Source: Spirometra erinaceieuropaei (taxonomy: Eukaryota > Platyhelminthes > Cestoda > Diphyllobothriidea > Diphyllobothriidae). From it: a stretch of DNA of 64,000 bases. Shown one piece after another: positions 31,480-44,459 of this stretch. Made by a program: the position numbers and the translations under genes. The notes under the pieces were generated by a model. It saw only the letters and a program-made list of their open reading frames with translations, made no database searches and was not told where the DNA came from. Within the stretch, counting starts at the first letter, position 1; each line of letters opens with the position of its first letter. The stretch lies in assembly GCA_902702965.1 (NCBI GenBank), contig CACRXP010000392.1:199764-263763 (forward strand), given 5' to 3'.

Positions 31480-32545
31480 ACATAATCGGACGACTACACG
31501 AAGAATGCCGCCCATTTGAAAGACAGACTGTAAACGTTAACGATAGCAAGCACGTTGAAGCATTAATGTCATGACAAAGGTAACTTTGGCGGTTATGGTA
31601 CACTACGTGATCATGACTGTCGCCTAGCAGCAGTCGTAAAGGAGTGCGTGCTAGTTAATTCCAATGTTAACCGCAAAAGATAAGGTGAAACGTCGAGGTA
31701 GCGACTTATTTTACCATTACGTAGTCTATCGACTACAAGAAAGATGCCGTTGATTTTGAAGGAACACTGTAAACGTTACCGGTAGCCAACACGATGGAGT
31801 TTGAATGTCATGGTAAAGGCAACACTAAACTACGGAATCATGACTGTCGCCTGGCAACCGTCGTAAGGGGGTACATGCTGGCCAATGCGAATGTCATGGT
31901 AAAGGTAATACTTGCGTCTCTAGCTAAAAATGCCGCAACAATGCATAAGGTACATAATGCGAAGCCAATCTACAACGTCCTCTATTAAGAAGCTTTGTCA
32001 CACTGTCGCCTCTCAACGGTCTATGTTAAACGCATGATGGATTATTCCAAGGAAACTCAGATGACGTCTTCCCAATCGTATGAGCAGCACTCTACGAAAC
32101 AGTCACTGGGAATTGCAAGGTAAATGCCAAGGTCCATGGCCAGCCTCCGAGTGCGCCCCCATGTTTAGAAGAGGCGCCAAGTTCAGCTATCGCTTCTCAA
32201 CTCTCTGAACTAAGGTCATGTTGGGTTATCCTACGGCAAAGTAGTTGATATATTTCCAATTGTATGCAAAAGACTCAACAGCTTCTCAATCGTTTAAACT
32301 GAGGTCTACGATGAACGACCCATTGGATAGGCTGATGCCCGAATTATCAGAGCGCAGCCCATGCTAAGGAATGCTTAGGTGAGGGGCATGACCCGCGATT
32401 AAGGAGTAAAGGGCGGCGGCCGTTTCTCAACTCTCTGAGCTAAGGTCATGGTGGCTTATGTATCGGGAAGCCAGATGATAGCCTCTCAATTAAGTGTGCG
32501 AGGGACAACGGTGAACGACCATGTTTAGGAGAGTATCGAATAAAA
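31480..32545. repeat. Degenerate tandem repeat array
   Basis: Repeated blocks start with a CTCAA core followed by a TAAGGTCATG-like segment at 32007, 32192, 32281, 32422 and 32481. Two alternating half-units recur: 32192 resembles 32422 (230 apart) and 32281 resembles 32481 (200 apart). Upstream, 31500-31680 resembles 31738-31905 at a period near 238, sharing ACTGTAAACGTTA, AATGTCATG and CATGACTGTCGCCT. It looks like an old satellite of roughly 200-240 bp units with an internal half-unit structure. No coding potential is apparent. Confidence 0.6.
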
Positions 32546-33033
32546 CACGACCTACTTAAACACGTATAGAAGACATTCTTCTGTACGCCGTAGATACATG
32601 AGATCCATCACTATATCCCTACCGATTAAAAACCCACAGCACTGAGCTGACTGTCCAATCGAAGTGCTAGGACTAAACATAATAATGGAATCCCGGCTGT
32701 AGAATACTCGTACCAAGACGAGAAGAGAAGGCAAATTATGTTGCCGGAGCAAAAACTGTAGATCAGCAAGTCAGTCGGCGTCATGCTCAGTTATCCGTAA
32801 CGACAACTGTGCCTGCCGAACCACTGGAAGCTGCAAATGACATGTCAGAGAAATTGAACGTGAAATGATAGAAATCATGGTTAGAGACCCGTCGTTAAAT
32901 TCCGAATCTGGTGCTAGCACCCGAACTAGGTTTAATTAAATGCAATTCAGTGTATATAAGGGAGCTTGGCCGAGCCTTAGAAAACCTTATTTACAGACAT
33001 ACGCTGAAAATAAACGTGCATATGTTTGCATAG
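32546..33033. other. Unassigned
   Basis: Lies between the tandem array and the CR1-like element. It may hold the 3' untranslated region of the latter; no other feature seen. Confidence 0.35.
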
Positions 33034-34960
33034 CTATATGGGGAAATTATGCCAGTCCTTGTAAAATAAACAGTTGATCAGCATGCAAAATTTTATCAAG
33101 AGTTCTTTTAAATTTCTGGACGCTTTCCGCCAGGACAACCAAATCAGGCAGTTTGTTCAATTCTTCAATCATCCAATCGGAGAAGAAGTTGCGCCGTACG
33201 TCAAGTTTGGCGTACCTTGTCTTTCGTTTTTATTAGTAGCGTCGTAGATTTATCGTCTGTGCCAGTTCAAAAAATCGACCAATATCAGTATACTGTCTAA
33301 TCCTCTGTCTAGTTTGAGGACCATGATTATATCACCTCCGTATTGCCTATAATAGAGAGTAAAAACTAAGTCTTTCTAGTCGTTCCTCATAAGTCAGACA
33401 CTTCAGTCCGCCGACGAGTTTGGTTTCCCCTCTTTTAAAGTTCTCCAAAAGAGCCTAATCTTGTTTCGTCCAGGGACACCATGCCTGAACGCAATATTCC
33501 AACATTGGCCAAATAAATTTTCCCAATCTCGACTGAAAGGCTCATTGTTAAAATTAGGTAAGGATCTCCCGATCGCTCTCAGGATACCCATAGTCCTTGC
33601 TGTCTTAGCTCAATGAGACAAACGTTTGAAATTTGGCGTCATCCACACACCAAGGTCATTTAACTCCTTTACCAGCTCGAATTGATGACCTCTATGAAGT
33701 ATCGACATCTAAATCTCATAGCATTTCTGTAACCAGACCGTAGTCGGATGACCTGGTATTTGTTGTAATTGACATTTAGGGGCCACTCATCTCACCATGG
33801 CTGCAATCGATCCGATTGACATTGTAAGTCCAGCTCATACTCCGGCTTTTACATTGAACTCAAATAGTTAACGCCACCACTTTCTCTCAGACCAGGCAAT
33901 CGTCCTCGTATACCAAAGACAGAATGGAACCTGAAACGTCTCTTTCTGGAACCCCCTGATAGCGGCTTCCCACTCCGATTCGGCGTCATCGATACAAACA
34001 CGCTGACGTCTGCCTGTGAGAAAGTTGGCCACGCACACTCATTTGGTGTAGCTTAGATATCAGCCGTCCGTGTGGAATCTTCTCACATGCTTTGCTGAAG
34101 TCGATATAGGCCGCATCCGCAGACAGGCCCATTTCTAAATATTTCTTATAGCCTTCCGTGGAGGAAAGCCTGTTGGTGAGACAGGATAAACCGCTTCTTA
34201 ATCCATGGTGATGCGCACAAAGCAAGTTGTTTTCCTCAATGTGCCGCATTAGTTCCGCTTTTGTTATTTCCTCTTTTAGTTTGTAACATACGCATGTTAG
34301 ACTGTCTATTCTGAAGCTGTTTGGCAAGGTTATCTATCTCCATTTATGCCGACTAGCTACAACTGAGTAGCCGGAGCTCCTGTCTCTATCGAACTTTCGA
34401 AGATCCTGAAGTGCGTAGAGGCCAGTTGGTCTGCGAGTCTATTGAAAACTTTTTGCAGATTTGCCATCCAATCCAGGCGATTTAGTGGGCTGTTGTTGTT
34501 CATGAAGCTCCTTACTGCGTTTGTTGTGAACGTCAGCGTGTTAATTGCTTTTCTAAGTGGGGTAGTTTTTCGGTGTAATCTCTCACTAAAAGGCGCCTCC
34601 TCTGTACACACCCACGTCAAAAAAATCGGGTAAGAAATTTGTCTTATCCGATTTATCAGTTGATTTATTTCCCCGATAATTCTTTTGGCAAGGAATGGAA
34701 GCCTGATTGCGTTTTGCTCTATTTACATATACAAAGAACTTCTTCGGATTTCTTGGTATTCCTTTAACAACTTTTGACTTATGCTGCCTCTTCTTTCCTT
34801 AGGGGACTCCAGCATCTATTTCACTGTTTGTTACATTCGGAGAAATGTTCGGACAGTCGGCATCTGGCATATTTCCCTCACAGACCCTTTTTCTTCCTGT
34901 GGTTGCTTTGTAATTTCAACCCCAACAGCTCACGTCGGGAGACGCGCGATTTCCTTTTAA
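33034..34960 (-). mobile_element. CR1-like non-LTR retrotransposon, fragment a
   Basis: Minus-strand pieces run in the order of a CR1-type reverse transcriptase: a pre-RT segment (NPKKFFVYVNRAKRNQ), fingers (HHGLRSGLSCLTNRL), motif A region (AAYIDFSKACEKIPHGRLISKL), then in other frames a YEDD-like box, the thumb (LEYCVQAWCPW) and the C-terminal tail to a stop at 33034. Many frameshifts and stops show it is dead. Motif A is altered: the usual FDFSKAFD reads IDFSKACE. No 5' endonuclease was found, so it is probably 5' truncated. Confidence 0.7.
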
Positions 34961-35668
34961 GTGGGTAACAGTTCTTTAACAGGTACCGAATGAAGTTCGT
35001 AAAATAAAACCAGGCGGTGTTTGTGTCAGGTACGTGTACAGGGTTTGAGTCCGTCTCACTTAGTAGATTTCACTTCGAAATAATCCCTTTTCCATGCATT
35101 CTTTCTCCTTTACTGATCGACTTTCAGGTACAGAAAAATGACTGTACTCGCAAACATTGATGCAATGACCACTTCTGTCCGCAGGTTGCGCCGGAACTCA
35201 ACCCAATAATGTAGTTTTCATCCCTGCGAGGTTGGGATCTGAACAGATTGACTTCTGTCAATTTCGGAATCGTGTTTCTAGAGTAGTATGTTGAGTAAGG
35301 AATTCGCCTGTGACCAACTGAAGTGACTTCTTTTCAAGTCACTTTTCTGGTAGCGTGCAGTGTGTCGATTTACAATCGATGTCTGGAGAGTTAGAACCCC
35401 CAAGTAACGTTACGCGTTTGTTACTGCAGATCTGCTCCACCACAGTGCCAGTGTCCTTCCGCTGCTCTGGGGTTCCGCATGACAGGGCGATATGGAGGCT
35501 CGGTCGGTCTGGATTGCAACCTGTGTTCCTTTTTCTGACGACTTATCCATGACGCAGTTAATGACCTTCCGTATGAGCATGGCGATCCTCCCACCCCACG
35601 TCCATTTTACCATATTTGATTAGAACTATTTAGGCAGTATGTTATTACCGACAAAGACAAGGGAGACT
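34961..35668. other. Unassigned
   Basis: No recognisable gene. Near 35646-35684 a short perfect palindrome (TTACCGACAAAGACA and its complement) forms where the end of the short interspersed repeat has been duplicated in inverse orientation. Confidence 0.35.
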
Positions 35669-35790
35669 GTCTTTGTCGGTAATAACATACTGCCTATATC
35701 ATGCGCAGCTTTGCGGCTGCTGGTTGGGCTCGAGAGAGAGTCCGTAAGGCACAACGGAACGAGTGAGTTCCGTAAGAACGACCGGTGAGC
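35669..35790 (+). repeat. Short interspersed repeat, third copy
   Basis: It shares the GTCTTTGTCGGTA block, the GCTGCTGGTTGGGCTCGAGA block and the ACAACGGAACGAGTGAGTTC block with the minus-strand copy at 1605-1855. Here the GA run is only about eight bases, against about 59 in the first copy. Confidence 0.55.
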
Positions 35791-37164
35791 TCCCCTACCA
35801 TCAGAAGTATGTAGTCAGGTTGCAAATGAGCCACGGTCAGTTTGATTTCGCCCCTTTTGCTTGATGGACTCCAAACATTTGTGCACATTATTGTCATATA
35901 CTTGGTTCTCTCGATCTCTGGAAATTGTTTGTTCTTGCGTCTGGAAAATATTGCCACATATTTCGCATGACGTATGCAATCTAGGTTTGGGGCCTTTAGA
36001 CAGAAACAACACAGAGAAAGTGCGGCTGAGACCACTTAAAGTCGATGGCATAACTGTAATGTTTTTTCATACGTGTATCTGTAAATATGGTTTTCCAAGA
36101 CTTTGCCTATATACCTCATATATACTGAATTATACTGAAATTTACACATGTTTGACGGAACTGATGTCGTCATAGTTGGCGTCAACTTCATCGGATGATT
36201 TCATAGAGACGTGATCTCTGTTTTTATGATTACGTGGTCTACGATTTCAGATTTGTTTTCGATTACCTTTGCGCTCCTTTTCATCCGATCGATAGGCGAG
36301 TAATCTGGCTGAAAAAAACTCCATGATGGTTCTTTTGCAGCCTGAAATTTGAAGAGATGATTAGATCTGCCTGTTGCTTGCTTCGCAAAATTACCCTTAA
36401 TGGTCTTGCGCCTACCTCCCTTGCCCTATTTCTAACTGAAGGCTGCAAGCGGAAGATCTTTTGGACTTCAAGTACCCCCCTCTCGTCATAGAGCTTCTTT
36501 CAGTAAATTTTGAAGTGTCAAAAGGTCGTGTTTAAAGGTCGCTTTTATGGGTTTTACCACGTGCCTCAGGAATTCATCTGACTGCCAAGCAAAGCGATCG
36601 TTCGAGAAGAAAGTATGTCTCCATCCCGCTTCCTTTTATTGGCGGTAGGTTAAATTACAGACTTTGGCACCGCCTTTTTTACTGTGTTTATACTGATCTC
36701 AAAAGGTAAGCTTGGTGTTTAATTTCCATACGTCGTTTTGAATCTTTAAACCAAAGGCACTTCTTCTGGCACTTCGTCCGTTCGACTAGCTCCCAATAAG
36801 CTTTCTGTAAAGCTTGTGGCATCCAGGTCGGTCGCTAAGTCATATGCATCTGTGATGATCACCTTTATGCCTATGCCCCACTGCCTCATATGAACCACTG
36901 CATTATAGCCCGATGGACATGCAAAGGGCGTGTTACTAGCGCTCCTTCGTCGTATAGCTGATTCCATAAGACTACCGTTAGTAGATTTTTTAAGCGTCGT
37001 CGATCGCTGACTTACTCTTGTGTTGCGGGACTCTGTAATTTCCAGATTCGCGAGACCTTGTTTCCTCTCCGATTGTCTTCATTTTGTTCGCCTATGTTTC
37101 GGGTGAGTCAAAGGTTTTCTCTAATGACTTCGTTCGATTTTCCTTTTTGCTTCCCTCTGCGTCT
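35791..37164. other. Unassigned
   Basis: No domain recognised on either strand. The open frames of 70-110 codons found here lack any supporting signal. Confidence 0.35.
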
Positions 37165-37232
37165 AACTCTGGTGTTATTTTCGAGCGAGAATCTGAAACG
37201 TCAAGTCGATAAACCTCTTTTTCCAGCGATCG
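37165..37232 (+). ncRNA. Solo Penelope terminal fragment with damaged hammerhead
   Basis: It keeps the GAGCGA stem-II loop, GAATCT and the GAAACGTC block (37195-37202), then a CGATAAACCTCTTTTTCC tract like the other Penelope ends. Box 1 is changed to CTGGTGT, so the motif should not cleave. No Penelope coding sequence is adjacent. Confidence 0.5.
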
Positions 37233-37429
37233 AAAGTTCTTCCTTTGAGTTCCGGTGGTTTCCAATTATGATTTTTTAAGAAAAAGACACAGTTTGAAAT
37301 TTAGCCCTCTTGGACGAACTTCCAGTGCTCTTTTCCAGGAGGATAGTCGAGGGAGGCTATCTTTCTCAGTAGCGAAAATCTACTAATAAGCTATTCTGCC
37401 TTGCAGTACATTTTTCGTTGTTCAAGGTC

Positions 37430-38619
37430 ACGGAACGACTTAGTAAGGGACACTTAGTGACTTATCTGGTGCAGATGAACCTCATTTGCGCTTCTTAGCA
37501 CGGATTTAGCCATAGTCGCCCGTCTTACGAGTAGTCTTACTCTCGGGAAAAATGGACAAAAAGCCAGTTGATGTTATATTCATCGACTCCAGAAAGGCGT
37601 TTGGTATCGTGCCTCATGAAGGACCCCCACAAAAATTTGGCAGTTTATTATCCAGTGCAGCATTTTAAATAGGACGCCGACGGGTCTTTAATAGAAATTA
37701 TTATTACTATTATAAAGATTTCCAGTCATAAAGGCTGCAAAGAATAATTGCTGGTACCACTGCTTCCGAATAGGTACCAACAGAAAGCAGTGTTCCACAG
37801 GATTCGGTATTAGATCCTCGTCTCTTCCTCATCTATGTAGGCGGTCGTATCAAAGATCTTAACTGTGATATAATCATGCTTGCAGGAGACATGAAAATCT
37901 GGAAAACAACCAGGTGTTCTGGCGACGAGAAGAAACTGAAAAAAGCGGTCACTAAGCTCGTCACATGATTCAGCAAGTGGTTTCTGACATCTAATGCATC
38001 CGAATATGTAGTCTTTTGCCTGGAATCCTGTTGGTGATGTTTCTTAAAACGTAGTAGATTACAAATTAGGTCCCACCAAAAGTCATGGATACTCACAAAA
38101 CTATGGATAGCTGAACAAATGTGATCTTTTTGCCTCCCAAACAATGCGAAGGCATGGTCAAAGTTCCATGATCATCTTGCACTGGAGTATGTGTGCTTTC
38201 GTACCCTTTCGCCCGAACTCATTGCACGGATCTTTGACACGTTCATCAGACCGCACCTGGGATAGGAAATGCTATCATGGACGCCCTGGATGAGGGAAGA
38301 CAGTGACCCCATCGAGCATGTGCAGCGACGGACGACAAAACTGGTGGATAGTCTTAAGATTCTGCCATATCCTAAAAGAATGATCAGCCTGAATTTGTTT
38401 TCCCTATCATGTAGACAAATGACGAGCAACCTGCTGCTAACATCTCCCATTATTCGCAGACATGGTTGTTTGCTTAAAGCTGAAGGTTTTTTTCGAGATC
38501 ACAAGTATGAGTCTATCGCAATAGTTAAGGCCAAGAGTGAGACCCTGGAAACCACGACCTTCAGATTCGACTCCGAATTGGAAAAGAAGATGAAGGATTG
38601 TCTATTCTGTACAGAGTAA
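37430..38619 (+). mobile_element. CR1-like non-LTR retrotransposon, fragment b
   Basis: Plus-strand pieces in several frames: ASQHGFSHSRS (fingers), DVIFIDSRKAFGIVPHE (motif A; the second catalytic-type Asp is Gly), DPRLFLIYV, a palm segment where the catalytic box is replaced by MLAGDM, RIFDTFIRPHLG (thumb) and EHVQRRTTKLVDSLKILPYP, with a C-terminal tail to 38619. Stops and frameshifts throughout. Orientation is opposite to fragments a and c. Confidence 0.65.
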
Positions 38620-39605
38620 GTAGAAGAGGGATTAGACAGAGTTGGCAGACGGATGAGGGCTCGTCTGGCGCCGAGACAATGGCGTCCAAAGTGTGCTGGA
38701 GAATGCGTCAAAGCGTCTTAGGCTAGGACACTTCTAACTCAGCCTTGAACCCGATTGGTTGATTGGGAAGCCGGGTGGGCGGATGCCAGACAGCCCTTGT
38801 GGCACAATAGTTACCCACGAGAGGCCCAACGTTCAGACAAGAGTTTGGAGTAGGGCCGCCACAAGTCAGTTGCGTGGTCTCCCGTACAAGGTCAAACACG
38901 TACGCATGCGTCTAGAACAGCAGGAGTTTTCTCTCAGTCTGTTGGCATTTTGACCGTCGGACTCACTTCCAAGCAATTGGGGACTTGTGGCACCATGGTT
39001 ATATCCAAAAGGCCGTTGGCTTTTTTAATTTTTGATGACCGACCATCACTGCAGGTCTATCTACGACCAGCCATGAACTTTCTCCTGACTTTGTTCCATA
39101 CGTGACGCATCACTGTACGCTTGGTGTAAGAAGTTTGTGTAAGTTTAACGAAGTGAATATAGATTATGCTGATTCCGCTAGTGACCCTCGAAGATACATG
39201 CATATAAATAGATCAGACCAGTGGGCATGAGCAAAGCTGATGGTTAAATTTAGAATAACTCAGGAAATAGCCAGTGGAGTCCTCGAGTCTAAAATCACCA
39301 TACATATATGGCCATTTATCGAAAACCTTTATGATAAAGGGCTCCAAGTAGCAAGCTTGGTCATGTTACCGAGGCGTAAACCTCGATCAGCTAAGATCTA
39401 AGCGAGCGGACTCGATTAAATATTATCAGACTCATTTTAAACCGTGCCGAGCGGACGTCACATTAGGAGAAAAGTCTTAACAAGGGGTAAGGTCAGGGCA
39501 GTCAGTTTACTAAGAGAATGAGGCTTTCGCTTATGAGCTCCCTATTAATATCGATAAACAGAAATAGAATCAACAAGTACATCAGCAAATGCAGAAATTC
39601 AAAAG
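38620..39605. other. Unassigned
   Basis: No gene recognised; it may include the 3' untranslated parts of the CR1-like fragments on both sides. Confidence 0.35.
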
Positions 39606-40720
39606 TTAGTGGTAAATATGAGCCAGGCGCAAACTGCCGCCGCTAAAACAATCGTGATTATATGTACAGTCGTTTCTCAGAAAATGAGCATCTAGTCTAC
39701 ACTTAAAGGATTCGACGATTTCGGAAAGAACCACCGCAGTTGGGAGTCCGTTCCATGCCCTAATGACCCTGTGAGAGAAGGCGTTCGTTGGACGTCCGAA
39801 TGAGCCAGCTTCCTCTGCAGTTTGAAGGGATGGCCACGCAGACGGTCAGTCCCGGCCAATGCGAAGAATTAATCAAAGTCTAGGGCGCCCTCACGGCCTC
39901 TGACAATCCTGTAGGTTTGAGTGAGATCGCCGCGCAGTTGCCTGTAATTGAGAGGAAACAGATTTATTTCGGTCAGCCTGGTTTTCGTAAGACAGATGAG
40001 GAAGATCCTTGACCATCTTCGCAGCCATTGACTGTAGTCTTTCCAGTCGTTGATACTCTTTCTTCAACCACGCTCGCCAGGCCTGGACTGCATACTCTAA
40101 GTGAGACCGGACGAATGCCCTATAGGTTTTTCCGAAAAGCTCTTTATCGATCTGCGAAAATCCTCGCCTCAGCGCAAATAACATCCTTATCGCACTTTTG
40201 GCTGCCCTTTGACAGTGTGATGATGGTTTCAGCTGGAAAGTCCTTAGGACGCCGAGGTCCTTCTGTTCCACAACATTTTAATGAGGCTGCCCACCCAGGA
40301 AATATTGGAAGGAATCGCCCCCTTAGTGGTCTTTTTGGTGCGGAGTCTTTAGACCACACATTTGTCCACATTAACATTAAGGAGCCAACGAGCTGAATAA
40401 CTGCTCATGCGGTTGAGACTGTCTTGAAGCCCGTACCTGTCTCCGTCAGATCTGATGGTTCTCCACAGATCGTCAACAAACATGATGGCGCTGAATGCCA
40501 GGTCGTCGACGCAGTCGTTAATGTATACCAGGAATAGCAACGGCCCTAAGACGGAGACCTAGGGTACACCACTTAGAACGGGAGTAGGAGTTGACCTCAA
40601 GGCCTCAACGCACATGGTTTGGGATCTCCCTGTAAGAAAATCTGTTATCCATGTCAGCAGCCTTTCTCTTATCCCATTTTCAGAAAGTTTGTAGATTAGG
40701 CATTTGTGTGTATTCAATTG
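39606..40720 (-). mobile_element. CR1-like non-LTR retrotransposon, fragment c (3' half)
   Basis: Minus-strand pieces: YKLSENGIRERLLTWITDFL, then VLGPLLFLVYINDCVDDL, then MFVDDL (catalytic box, FVDD), EQKDLGVLRTFQLKPSSHC, RSHLEYAVQAWRAWLKKEY, RLERLQSMAAKMV and the C-terminal FSHRVIRAWNGLPTAV, which is characteristic of CR1-type tails, ending at a stop near 39606. It begins abruptly at about 40720 in the palm, as expected for a 5'-truncated insertion. Three or more frame changes. Confidence 0.72.
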
Positions 40721-40855
40721 ATGAAAATAGTAATTTATATGGAGAGTAGCCTAAACTGAAGTCAGTAATTATACGAGGCCTCGTCCAGATGTTCTCATAT
40801 CTCCTATTAAGCGTAGCACATAATGCACTTTAATCGAACAGTTAATCAATGATTT

Positions 40856-41003
40856 AATTATTCCTAAAACTCAAACCAAACGCTAATATTAACTCCTAAC
40901 TAAACTCAAACACTAAACCTACACATAAATCAAAACCCAAGCACATTTCTAACCCCGACCCAAACGCCAAACCCAGCCTTGACCCTAGGTCTAACCCCAA
41001 CGC
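40856..41003. repeat. Degenerate telomere-like CCTAAAC/CTAACCC tract
   Basis: About 150 bases of C-rich, G-poor variants such as CCTAAAACTC, CTAACTAAAC, CACTAAACC and TCTAACCCC on the plus strand. It resembles the tract at 24601-25225 and, inverted, 62235-62425. Confidence 0.5.
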
Positions 41004-44000
41004 GTAAGTTCGTTTATGATGATAGCGGACTTTCACAGCATCTACCGCCCTTTCTCCTCCCCCACCTTGATGCACTGTCATGACCAAGTCTAGTAGGCCG
41101 GGGGGAGGAGAGACTGTAGGTGTCGGGCATGGCGTAAACCGGCACCTAGGCGTGCCATCCCCGGTCTACAACGTACAGCGACCTGGAATTTTTCTAATGG
41201 GAAAGTGGGGGGGGGGGAGGAGGCTCGGATCCAAATTGACTCGGCCTGAGCGTGCACTTTGACTTGCCACCACACGCCCAATGTTGGCATTTGTTACGTG
41301 TGCGCATTCCCAATAAAGCGTGCTGAACCCCGACCGATCCCCCATAATGATCTAGCGCATTTACCTCTCCGTCCTCTAGTCTGGACCTCTCCCACTCTTA
41401 CTTAAGCAGGTGCTCTGCCTTGGTGGACTGTGTCAAAAACTGGAAACCTAACTCAATGATTAACAGTATACGTTACACTAACGGGCAAGCCTGCGAAATG
41501 AGCAACTTAATTGGGACTGTATTTTTTGAAGTGGAAGTTCCAGGACAACAAAGTTCTTTCTAGTATTTGAGGATGACTTGTCTAAAATACAGTACTTAAA
41601 TGCGAAAACTAATAGTTACCTCAAGAATGTGGAAAAGTGACACTCTTTACAAATCAACGCCAACAATGTGGGGGACAAACAGATACAATTTTCTTTGGCA
41701 GTTGTTATTTGAAAAGGGAAGTAAAAGAAGATAAGAGCCCAGAGTTGGAAACTTCGACAAGTTCATGCACTCTGAGAAGTGAAAAGGCTGAATAGATACA
41801 CCTGACCTCTTACAGCATTCAGTGGGCGGAGAAGGACTTATGAAAACCGTTTCATAACACTTTGTAACCGAGAATACCCAGTGTTGAACAAGCAATTTCA
41901 TGGAAAACTCTGGTCAGTTGCACGAGATTGTCTCGTGCAAATAATATGATTTGTGTGTTTTCAACGCTTTATGCATTTGTTATTCCAATAACATCCCTTC
42001 TGCACATTTCTTGCGTTCCTACAGTTGTACTCTGCGTAACTGGTCGAAAATACCTCTTGATTTAGGCAGCCTCATGCGCACTGCATGCATGCATTAAATG
42101 TTCCCATCCAGACGTCGACTATATACAAAATTTGATTAACGCCTGTTTACTCATCACTGTGCACTTCCGTTAACTTGCTCAAAACTTGAATTGCGCATCA
42201 AAATTCTAGGTAATGTCCTGCCTATTACACTGCGCCAATTTTAAACTAGTTTGTCGGGGACAGCCTAGGTGCTTTTCTGTGCAACTCTACTTGTGCTGAG
42301 TGCCTCGTCTTGCTCTATGCTTATAAAAATTGTTTGCCGTAGTGAGGGGGGAGATGATAGGGGATGACAATAAGTGTCATGTATGATACTGATTTTAAGG
42401 GAAATAGATAACCGCTGTCAGGGGCTGGCAATGAAGAAGGCCGGTTGGCCTCGAGTTCAGCTGGCTGCTCTGACTAAGTAGATTGATGCGACGCCTGGAA
42501 GAATTTGTCATGCCTTCATATCATGACGGACATCCTCTTTTTGACTTTAACCCTAATCTTCTCGATGACCGATGGTTCCCGTAGTCTCTGTGTCAAGATC
42601 CTTTAATCGTTGGCTGTTCGGTGTAGTCGACGCGTTAAACCAGTTGTTTACGGACCGTCTGGTTATCGAATTGACATACCATCCCTGGTTATCTGCAAAA
42701 TCTCCACTAAACGTGGATGTTGCAACATCCGCCATGACGGTCGGACTATAGAAGCTCGTATCGTCGAACTGTCGTTTGTTAAAGTGTGTTGTAGAGCTTA
42801 CCCTTATTGAAAAGTTTTGACCGGTGTAGATAAGCAGTTTCTCTTTCTGGTAGGAGCAACTTAAGCCTTAGAAATAGATACGGGGTCTGGCATAAGCATT
42901 GCAAATTCAATTCCGGCCATTCCATTCTGCCGGGGATGCATCCCCGGGTCGATTGGGTCAATTCCTTAGCTGAGCTGAGTAAAAATACCAATTGTCTTAA
43001 TTGTGGGTCGTCGGCTAAACAGAAGCTCAACCATTCCAGCGTCCAACACAGGAAGTTCTGCCTAGTTTTCCAACATGCTAATTTCTTTTTACCACTCGAC
43101 TCCAATTGCGGAACGCGTTATTCCAGCGGATACCGCAAAAGTTGCTAAGGCATTGTACGGTCCTTATGCAACGAAGATGCCTTAGATTTTTTTAGAGGCG
43201 AGTCTTAGTCGACCACCCTTCTTTGAGCTTTCATATGACACCTTGATTTGTTAAAACCAGAACAGATAACGCACAGCCTCATAACATAACGCGGACGGAA
43301 TACTATCCTCCCCTAGCATTTTTAAAGATGTTCAAGGTCCCCTGCCATGTAAATACTTTGACGTTGTTATATTATCTTCAACAGATTGAATTCGTTTTTA
43401 GTTCATTTTTTTACCGGCCCAATTATCGAAGAGATGTAGAACTATTTCACCCATTGCACGCCAGTCGACATGCAGCCAGAATAACGACCAATGCCGTCAT
43501 CCTAACGTCTTCCACGGCAGTGCCGTCTCTGTTAACGCTTTTTCGGCAAACTTGTTTCGTAGTAATTTGCCAAATTGGTAGTGTCAAAAATTAATTCATC
43601 CCTTGAAGCCGTGCAGTGCGCTAGCCTTATTCTGGTGAATCTACCACTGGGCCAAGATAATGTCAGAAACGAATACTCCAGTAGTAACAGTTACCTAGTC
43701 ATTATCTCCCGGTACCTGTATAAATCAAATCGCTTTTTCTTGTAGCTTTATGGGAAAGTACGTATTCCTGAATATGTATTCAATCATACGGAACGTGTTA
43801 ACCTTAAGAAACGTTCATGAGTTAGAAGCATTTCGGACTATGAAGCACTCGCTTTTCGCAGATGTATTCTAGTACTACACGAGACTCGCTATAGTCCTGT
43901 GAAAAGTAAAATACGCCTACAGTAACCATGTGTGCCATGCAAAAATGTGGAAGCTCAGGCCGTTTTCTCAGCTAAGTTTTGGAATAGTGGACTTTTTAAC

Positions 44001-44459
44001 GCTTACAGTCTCGGAAAAATTCCGACAAATGCTTGTAAGGAGCATTTTTTTATTATTAATCTCTTGGGGGCCAGGGACGGAAGAACAGTGTAGAAAAACA
44101 GGGGGTGTGGTCGGAATGCCTTTGAGTTGAAGTCTTCTCTGCCATTGTTTTTTTTCCTAATTTACGCTCGATTCCCAATATCACGGGCAAAATAGTAAAA
44201 ACATCTTTTTGGACAAATTATTAGCTGCAGATTTTTTGATATTGGATTAAAATCTGTGATTCGTACTGCAATTAGTGCTACACAGTTACCTACCCAGTAA
44301 CACCTCAGTGCAGTATGACAGCAAAGTTTGGTATGTAACTAACTGCACCCAAGTGAGCTTACTTCGACAGCTTATTGAACATGATTAACTGGGTTTGCCG
44401 CAACCTTGTTGTAATCAAAGTTGACACTTACCATTATGTCTAACGCTCTCCTAAGCAAC
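41004..44459. other. Unassigned, with a G-rich repeat-like block
   Basis: 41080-41310 is GC-rich with an 11-12 base G run near 41207 and ends in AATAAAG, suggesting an older transposed sequence. 42779-43105 has a 108-codon minus-strand frame without a recognised domain. Nothing else could be supported. Confidence 0.35.
44449..44459. repeat. Target-site duplication, 3' side of RTE-like element
   Basis: TCCTAAGCAAC here is repeated exactly at 46193-46203, on the other side of the retroelement. Confidence 0.7.

Noticed and set aside
31480..32545. CRISPR-like array
   Set aside because: Blocks are degenerate, unevenly spaced and without uniform spacers; the host is eukaryotic.
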